Source: Candidatus Hydrogenedentes bacterium UBA2224 (GTDB lineage Bacteria; Hydrogenedentota; Hydrogenedentia; Hydrogenedentales; SLHB01). From it: a stretch of DNA of 36,895 nt. The position numbers and the translations under genes are program-made. The notes beneath the pieces are model-generated. The model worked only from the letters and a program-made list of their open reading frames with translations. It did no database searches and was not told the origin of the DNA. Location of the stretch: the NCBI GenBank assembly GCA_002348185.1, contig DDYW01000117.1, positions 1 through 36,895 on the forward strand, written 5' to 3'. This document shows positions 34,861 to 36,895 of this stretch, piece after piece; position 1 is the first letter of the stretch, and the number at the start of each line of letters is the position of its first letter.

Positions 34861-35939
34861 TACCCACCCTTCTTCGTCTGGGCCTCAATGCAATCCTGGT
34901 AGCTCTGAGGGAAACGATCCAAAAAATCCAACATCCACGCTGCCACATCAGTCTTTTCTGCAAGCATCACTTGTCGCTTGGCTTGCCACTTTGATTCGAG
35001 TTCGGGATCGTCCAGCAACTCCACAATCTTTGCCAGCATGGCCTCCTCTTGTCCAGGCCGAAATCCATAGGCTAATCCGTATTTATGTTCCAACTCTTCG
35101 ATGTACGCCAGGACCCCAACAAAGGTATTGCACCGAATGGCCGGCACCCCGAGCACGGCTGCTTCTGCCGTCATGCTCTGGCTGTCTCCGATGAACATAC
35201 GGGCAAAGGCCATTGCGTGATGAATGCGGTGCGCCGCGATTCCGATCTGGTACGCTTGCAAGGCCGGGCCCAGCGCGCCTTCGGTAGTGATGAAGACACG
35301 GCCCCGTTTTTCCAGTTCCTTCACGAGCTGGACCCGAAATTCATATCCCATACCCTGGTGGCCCTTGTCGTGATGAGCCTTCAACTCGACAAATCGCATC
35401 ATGAAGTAAGGCTCACCCTCACCAACCCCCAGTTCCTGCAAAATCGTCGGGTCGGGTTCAAAATGATTCGGATGGAGATAGGCCAACTGGTGATATCCTT
35501 CGTACGTCACGTGATGTGGGCCAAAACCTCGGTCGGAAGCAAGGCATGAAGGCGTGACCACGGCGTCCGCGAAGGGGTAGACAAGGCGCACGTAGGCCGG
35601 CATGATCTTGGTATCGTCCGCGGCGAACAACAAGGAACGCGCCCGCACTACCTTTGACACCTGGCAAATGGGGCCGACCAAGAAGTCCACATCGTGTTTT
35701 CTGGCCAAATTAAAGATAATGCGAGCTCGCTGGGCCCATTCCTTGACGGTCCCCAGCCTGCCGGGCTGTTTGCGGGTAGAAGCAACCACAGGAAGCTTGT
35801 ACAACTCCAATAGAGGCATTAGAACGTCTTTCTCACGCCCAACCACCAGCACTTCATCTCCTCGGGCCATAAGGCTGTGCGCGGTGTTGCGGTACAGGTG
35901 GAGTTGAGCAGGATGGCAAATGTCAAAGAGTACTTTCAT
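34860..35939 (-). CDS. DUF354 family GT-B-like glycosyltransferase-related protein
   Basis: A 359-aa protein with the DUF354 N-terminus MKVLFDICHPAQLHLYRN, a glycosyltransferase-B-like fold. Conserved pieces include LVVGREKDV, HDVDFLVGPI and, in the second half, RMFIGDSQSMTAEAAVLGVPAIR, where nucleotide sugar binding is expected in related enzymes. Biochemical role unproven; members are usually beside UDP-GlcNAc 2-epimerase genes in polysaccharide loci of archaea and bacteria, as here. ATG 35939 has AGGA just upstream. The 200-base gap to the acetyltransferase contains an imperfect TTTGTCC/GGACAAA inverted repeat with a long spacer but no promoter I trust. Confidence 0.88.
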   Translation of the reverse strand: MKVLFDICHPAQLHLYRNTAHSLMARGDEVLVVGREKDVLMPLLELYKLPVVASTRKQPGRLGTVKEWAQRARIIFNLARKHDVDFLVGPICQVSKVVRARSLLFAADDTKIMPAYVRLVYPFADAVVTPSCLASDRGFGPHHVTYEGYHQLAYLHPNHFEPDPTILQELGVGEGEPYFMMRFVELKAHHDKGHQGMGYEFRVQLVKELEKRGRVFITTEGALGPALQAYQIGIAAHRIHHAMAFARMFIGDSQSMTAEAAVLGVPAIRCNTFVGVLAYIEELEHKYGLAYGFRPGQEEAMLAKIVELLDDPELESKWQAKRQVMLAEKTDVAAWMLDFLDRFPQSYQDCIEAQTKKGG

Positions 35940-36139
35940 TCATCCTGAATCCTTCTGAGCTCGTTTGTCCGACGCGTAATCGCGGCGCACACACCCCCTA
36001 TCGGGAGTGCCCTTCTGGACAAACAATGTGGGCATATATCGGATAGCCTGGGTTTCACCTCAAGTATCTGCAAATTCATGCAGTTACACGGCTTGCAGGC
36101 GAATCCAATATTCCATTGCAGAATAGTGCCTGGGGATTT

Positions 36140-36601
36140 TCACGTGTTCCAACCCTGTTTCTCGCGCACATCGCCAATACTGCGTGCTGGGTTTCCGGCA
36201 ACGATCGCGTAATCCGCCACATCTTTCGTTACTATAGCCCCCGCGCCGACCACCGCGCAATGACCCACGGTAACGTTCGGGAGGATTATCGCACCGGCTC
36301 CAATCCAGGCATCGTTCTGAATAACGACTTTTCCACGAACGGTGAAAGAGTCGATTGCCTGAAGTCGGGACGCATTGGGATCGGAATCTGCGACAAACAT
36401 GGCTCCCGGTGCAATGGCCACACGGTCTCCAATCTGAATAGCACCCCCACGATAGTTGTCTACAAAACAAACACCCATATTCACGAAAGACTCTCTGCCG
36501 ATCACGATGCCGGATAGGCGCAACAGGGCCGTCCGTATTCGCGGCACCACGCAGACCGCGGCAGCAGCACGCAGCAATAAGCGCAGCAATCGCAGGACCA
36601 T
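36140..36601 (-). CDS. Hexapeptide-repeat acyltransferase (maltose/galactoside acetyltransferase-like)
   Basis: A 153-aa left-handed beta-helix protein that would acetylate a sugar using acetyl-CoA. Isoleucine-patch turns are visible (GAIQIGDRVAIAPGAMFV, AWIGAGAIILPNVTVGHC, AVVGAGAIVTKDVADYAIVAGNPA), ending in the family tail NPARSIG. The N-terminus starts with a short hydrophobic Arg/Leu-rich segment (VLRLLRLLLRAAAAVC) that may sit on the membrane. The loop that usually holds the catalytic His reads FVADSDPNASRLQ with no His, so activity is uncertain. ATG 36601 lies two bases after the stop of the upstream FemAB-like gene, with GGAGG about ten bases upstream. Confidence 0.85.
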   Translation of the reverse strand: MVLRLLRLLLRAAAAVCVVPRIRTALLRLSGIVIGRESFVNMGVCFVDNYRGGAIQIGDRVAIAPGAMFVADSDPNASRLQAIDSFTVRGKVVIQNDAWIGAGAIILPNVTVGHCAVVGAGAIVTKDVADYAIVAGNPARSIGDVREKQGWNT

Positions 36602-36603
36602 GG

Positions 36604-36895
36604 CTAACGGCCCTCCTTCCCGGCTGGCCTCGTTTCTTGCCGGATCTTTCTTGAAAAGAGCTTCTTGTGGAGCGAGAGCGCGGCGTCCAGAATTCTTGCG
36701 CGAATTGGAGACAGCACATATCGATGCCTGCCCAAATGCTGTAGCGGAGCACCGAATTTGGCCTTAAACTCTCGGGGACCGTAGGGTTTGTCGGGCTTGC
36801 CCGCCCCACCAAAATCGAAACGATGGTAGCCCTCTCGTTGGCCGCGTTGGAGGACATGCCAGACAAGAGACTCATTTGCATGGAGAGCAGCAAAG
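36604..36895 (-). CDS. C-terminal end of a FemAB/GNAT-like protein, cut by window edge
   Basis: The frame enters from the right edge (97 complete codons visible, then TAG at 36604-36606). The visible part reads HANESLVWHVLQRG, then YHRFDFGGAGKPDKPYG and FKAKFGAPLQHLGRHRYVLS. This is the pattern of the FemAB/BioF2-like acetyltransferase (GNAT) end, where a Phe-Asp-x-x-Gly-Gly segment and FKxxFG are common in peptidoglycan-bridge and polysaccharide-locus proteins. The N-terminal two-thirds are outside the window, so the start and full length are unknown. The acetyltransferase gene follows after two bases, so they are probably co-transcribed. Confidence 0.7.
   Translation of the reverse strand, partial: FAALHANESLVWHVLQRGQREGYHRFDFGGAGKPDKPYGPREFKAKFGAPLQHLGRHRYVLSPIRARILDAALSLHKKLFSRKIRQETRPAGKEGR

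Noticed and set aside
36084..36893. 269-codon minus-strand open frame
   Set aside because: It crosses both the hexapeptide acetyltransferase and the FemAB-like end in another frame; the other two frames have clear family motifs.

Overview
The window is GC-rich bacterial chromosome (two lipoproteins and exported multi-domain proteins indicate a Gram-negative cell plan). The mix of a Tat-exported Gfo/Idh/MocA oxidoreductase, a hydrazine-synthase-alpha-like (HzsA-related) dihaem propeller protein, an SBBP-repeat lipoprotein and a PD40/PKD protein with a dockerin-like tail is typical of the Planctomycetes/Verrucomicrobia/Lentisphaerae/Hydrogenedentes part of the tree. My best guess is a Hydrogenedentes-like or related uncultured lineage. 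This is inference from gene content, not from a marker search. About half of the genes start with GTG or TTG.

Layout. (1) 1-2317, minus: housekeeping operon ybaB-fmt-rsmB, almost without gaps, rsmB cut by the window edge. (2) 2441-7172, minus: an exported HzsA-related protein and an SBBP-repeat lipoprotein. (3) 7362-15943, plus: leuS, an aldo/keto reductase with two 4Fe-4S motifs, a Tat-targeted Gfo/Idh/MocA oxidoreductase and a large secreted protein I cannot assign. (4) 16113-16236: tRNA-Asp(GTC) and a perfect 17-bp hairpin that can serve as terminator from both sides. (5) 16333-18510, minus: secreted propeller/PKD/dockerin-like protein. (6) 18728-24704, minus: a nucleotidyltransferase-galactokinase fusion, a large Wzz-type polysaccharide co-polymerase and a B12-binding radical SAM protein. 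(7) 24705-25075: divergent control region. (8) 25076-29631, plus: Wzx-type flippase, O-antigen ligase/polymerase-type protein, sulfotransferase and a small lipoprotein. (9) 29657-36895, minus, visibly less GC-rich: GT-C glycosyltransferase, a short GT-C-like fragment, LPG-synthase-TM/flippase-like protein, methyltransferase, WecB, DUF354 protein, hexapeptide acetyltransferase and the end of a FemAB/GNAT-like protein.

How they fit. Regions 6-9 look like one surface-polysaccharide locus. The fusion enzyme would phosphorylate a free sugar at C1 and activate it to a UDP-sugar in one polypeptide. WecB would epimerise UDP-GlcNAc. The flippase, polymerase/ligase and co-polymerase would export and polymerise the chain, and the sulfotransferase, acetyltransferase and methyltransferase could decorate it. 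The strongest candidate for something little described is the GlmU-like/galactokinase-like fusion at 22236-24704, which has an Arg where galactokinases carry the sugar-binding Glu. I saw no CRISPR array, transposase, integrase, phage gene or replication origin.
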